6,101 nucleotides of DNA from Candidatus Moraniibacteriota bacterium (GTDB lineage Bacteria > Patescibacteriota > Minisyncoccia > Moranbacterales > UBA2206): assembly GCA_023261605.1 (NCBI GenBank), contig JAHFOP010000056.1:1-6101 (forward strand), in the 5' to 3' direction. A program made the translations under genes and the position numbers. The notes beneath the pieces are model-generated. The model searched no databases. It was not told the DNA's origin and was given only the letters and a program-made list of their open reading frames with translations. This document shows, piece by piece, positions 5,214 to 6,101 of the stretch. Each line of letters starts with the position of its first letter. Positions within the stretch are counted from its first letter, which is position 1.

Positions 5214-6053
5214 GTCCATGACCTCCTGAATGACCCAACTCGGTGTCGAGGCTCCGGCCATGACCGCGATACTTTTAGCATCTTTTAATTCTGCCAATTT
5301 TATCTCACTGGCGTTTTCCACAAAAAATGTCCGGGGATTTAGCGCTTGAGAAATTTCATAAAGACGCGTCGAATTGGCACTCATCGGCGAGCCAATGACA
5401 ATGACCGTTTCAAACTTCTCCGCCAATTTTTTTATTTCAGTCTGACGGTCATGTGTGGCGTGACAAATGGTGGAAAAAATTTCCACCTGCGGATGGATAT
5501 GCCCCACATAAGCGCAAGCTTCTCGAAAAAATTCTTCGTTCTGAGTTGTTTGTGAAATCACCGCCACTTTTTTGTCCGGCGCAAGTTTAAGTTTTTCCAG
5601 TTCTGATCTGTCTGACACGATCTGAGCTTTTCGATTGCCCCAAGCATGGATTCCTTCCACTTCATTGTGCAATTTATCGCCCACCAGAACAATTTCATAG
5701 TCGCGAACAGCAAAGACTTGTGCCAAACGTTGAACTTTGATCACACGCGGACAAGTCGTGTCAATGACCGTAATTTTTTTCTTTCTAGCAATCTCAAAAA
5801 CATCCGGCCCAATGCCATGTGCCGTGATGATGAGCGTGCCAATTTCACCTTTTTCAGCCTTTGATAATTCTTCTAAGGATATCTTCACAATCCCATTTTC
5901 TTCAATTTTTTTCACCACGTCCGGATTGTGCACCAAATTGCCTAGAATTCGCACGGGAGTCGCGATTGTTTTCATATCCAAAGACTCAATCATCTCATAA
6001 GCTCGTTTCACGCCATCACAAAATCCGGCCGTTGGACTAAGATAAATTTCCAT
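5187..6053 (-). CDS. ispH: 4-hydroxy-3-methylbut-2-enyl diphosphate reductase (IspH/LytB)
   Basis: IspH is the iron-sulfur enzyme of the last MEP-pathway step, reducing HMBPP to IPP and DMAPP in the cytoplasm. With the ATG at 6053 the protein has 288 residues. Its cluster cysteines fall at C12 (GFCDGV), C101 (DTTCP) and C197 (TICHATHDRQ), close to E. coli C12, C96 and C197. Substrate-site residues are also present: H42 (LVHNP), H79 (TAHG), H129 and E131 (HNEVEG), T169-T170 (SQTTQ), S225 and N227 (SANS), and S269 (GASTP). One substitution is A226, where E. coli has serine. A TTG at 6062 would add three residues, but the C12 register favours the ATG. No Shine-Dalgarno sequence is seen; the AT-rich TATATATAAAA just upstream could hold a -10. 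Its products feed polyprenyl lipids, including the carrier used by MraY. Confidence 0.95.
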   Translation of the reverse strand: MEIYLSPTAGFCDGVKRAYEMIESLDMKTIATPVRILGNLVHNPDVVKKIEENGIVKISLEELSKAEKGEIGTLIITAHGIGPDVFEIARKKKITVIDTTCPRVIKVQRLAQVFAVRDYEIVLVGDKLHNEVEGIHAWGNRKAQIVSDRSELEKLKLAPDKKVAVISQTTQNEEFFREACAYVGHIHPQVEIFSTICHATHDRQTEIKKLAEKFETVIVIGSPMSANSTRLYEISQALNPRTFFVENASEIKLAELKDAKSIAVMAGASTPSWVIQEVMDLLFSDFKL

Positions 6054-6075
6054 GTTTTGCAATTTTATATATAAA

Positions 6076-6101
6076 TTATTTCAATTTATCCACTTCTGCC
6101 A
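6076..6101 (-). CDS. Possible 3' tail of an upstream gene (partial)
   Basis: One minus-strand frame entering the window reads AEVDKLK and then TAA (6076-6078). The charged tail looks like an ordinary protein C-terminus, and the gene would end 22 bp before the ispH ATG. A second frame reads WQKWIN then TGA (6081-6083) and cannot be excluded. Seven codons are too few to identify a product. Confidence 0.3.

Noticed and set aside
5144..5281. Upstream in-frame ATG at 5281 that would lengthen AspRS by 46 residues.
   Set aside because: The extension overlaps the ispH 3' end, resembles no AspRS N-terminus and lies upstream of the predicted aspS promoter. The family start fits ATG 5143.
6054..6062. 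TTG start at 6062 for IspH.
   Set aside because: The ATG at 6053 puts the first cluster cysteine at position 12 as in E. coli. TTG is a weaker start and has no Shine-Dalgarno sequence.

Overview
The window reads as a compact bacterial chromosome segment in which every convincing gene lies on the minus strand. In transcription order (right to left) it holds: the 3' tail of an unidentified gene, ispH (isoprenoid synthesis), aspS (archaeal-type aspartyl-tRNA synthetase), a two-gene unit of very small unknown proteins, scpA and scpB (SMC complex subunits), a D,D-carboxypeptidase of family S11, and the 5' two-thirds of mraY, which runs off the left edge. No tRNA, rRNA, CRISPR array or transposase was seen.

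The likely source is a small-genome bacterium of the Patescibacteria/CPR type (Parcubacteria-like). This is an inference. It rests on tight gene packing, an AspRS of about 440 residues without the bacterial GAD insertion, divergent MraY and S11 proteins, almost no Shine-Dalgarno sequences before the large genes, and very AT-rich spacers. TGA serves as a stop for the two small genes and does not occur in frame in the long genes, which argues against a recoded-TGA lineage such as Gracilibacteria.

Right part (about 3820-6101): ispH and aspS are 43 bp apart. A perfect TATAAT box overlaps the ispH stop codon, so aspS may have its own promoter. After aspS come an unusual cluster of palindromes and then a clean rho-independent terminator.

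Middle (about 3185-3770): two short open frames of 53 and 65 codons form their own transcription unit. It has an extended -10 promoter immediately after the aspS terminator, near-perfect Shine-Dalgarno sequences before both genes, TGA stops on both, and a second candidate terminator after them. Neither protein is recognisable. This is the least explained part of the window.

Left part (1-3162): an extended -10 promoter drives scpA-scpB, which are 5 bp apart. A 111-bp, almost purely A/T spacer full of inverted repeats precedes the S11 peptidase, which is followed after 6 bp by mraY in the same reading frame. The gene set joins chromosome segregation (ScpAB) with cell-wall synthesis and trimming (MraY, S11 peptidase). 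IspH feeds the polyprenyl carrier lipid on which MraY acts.
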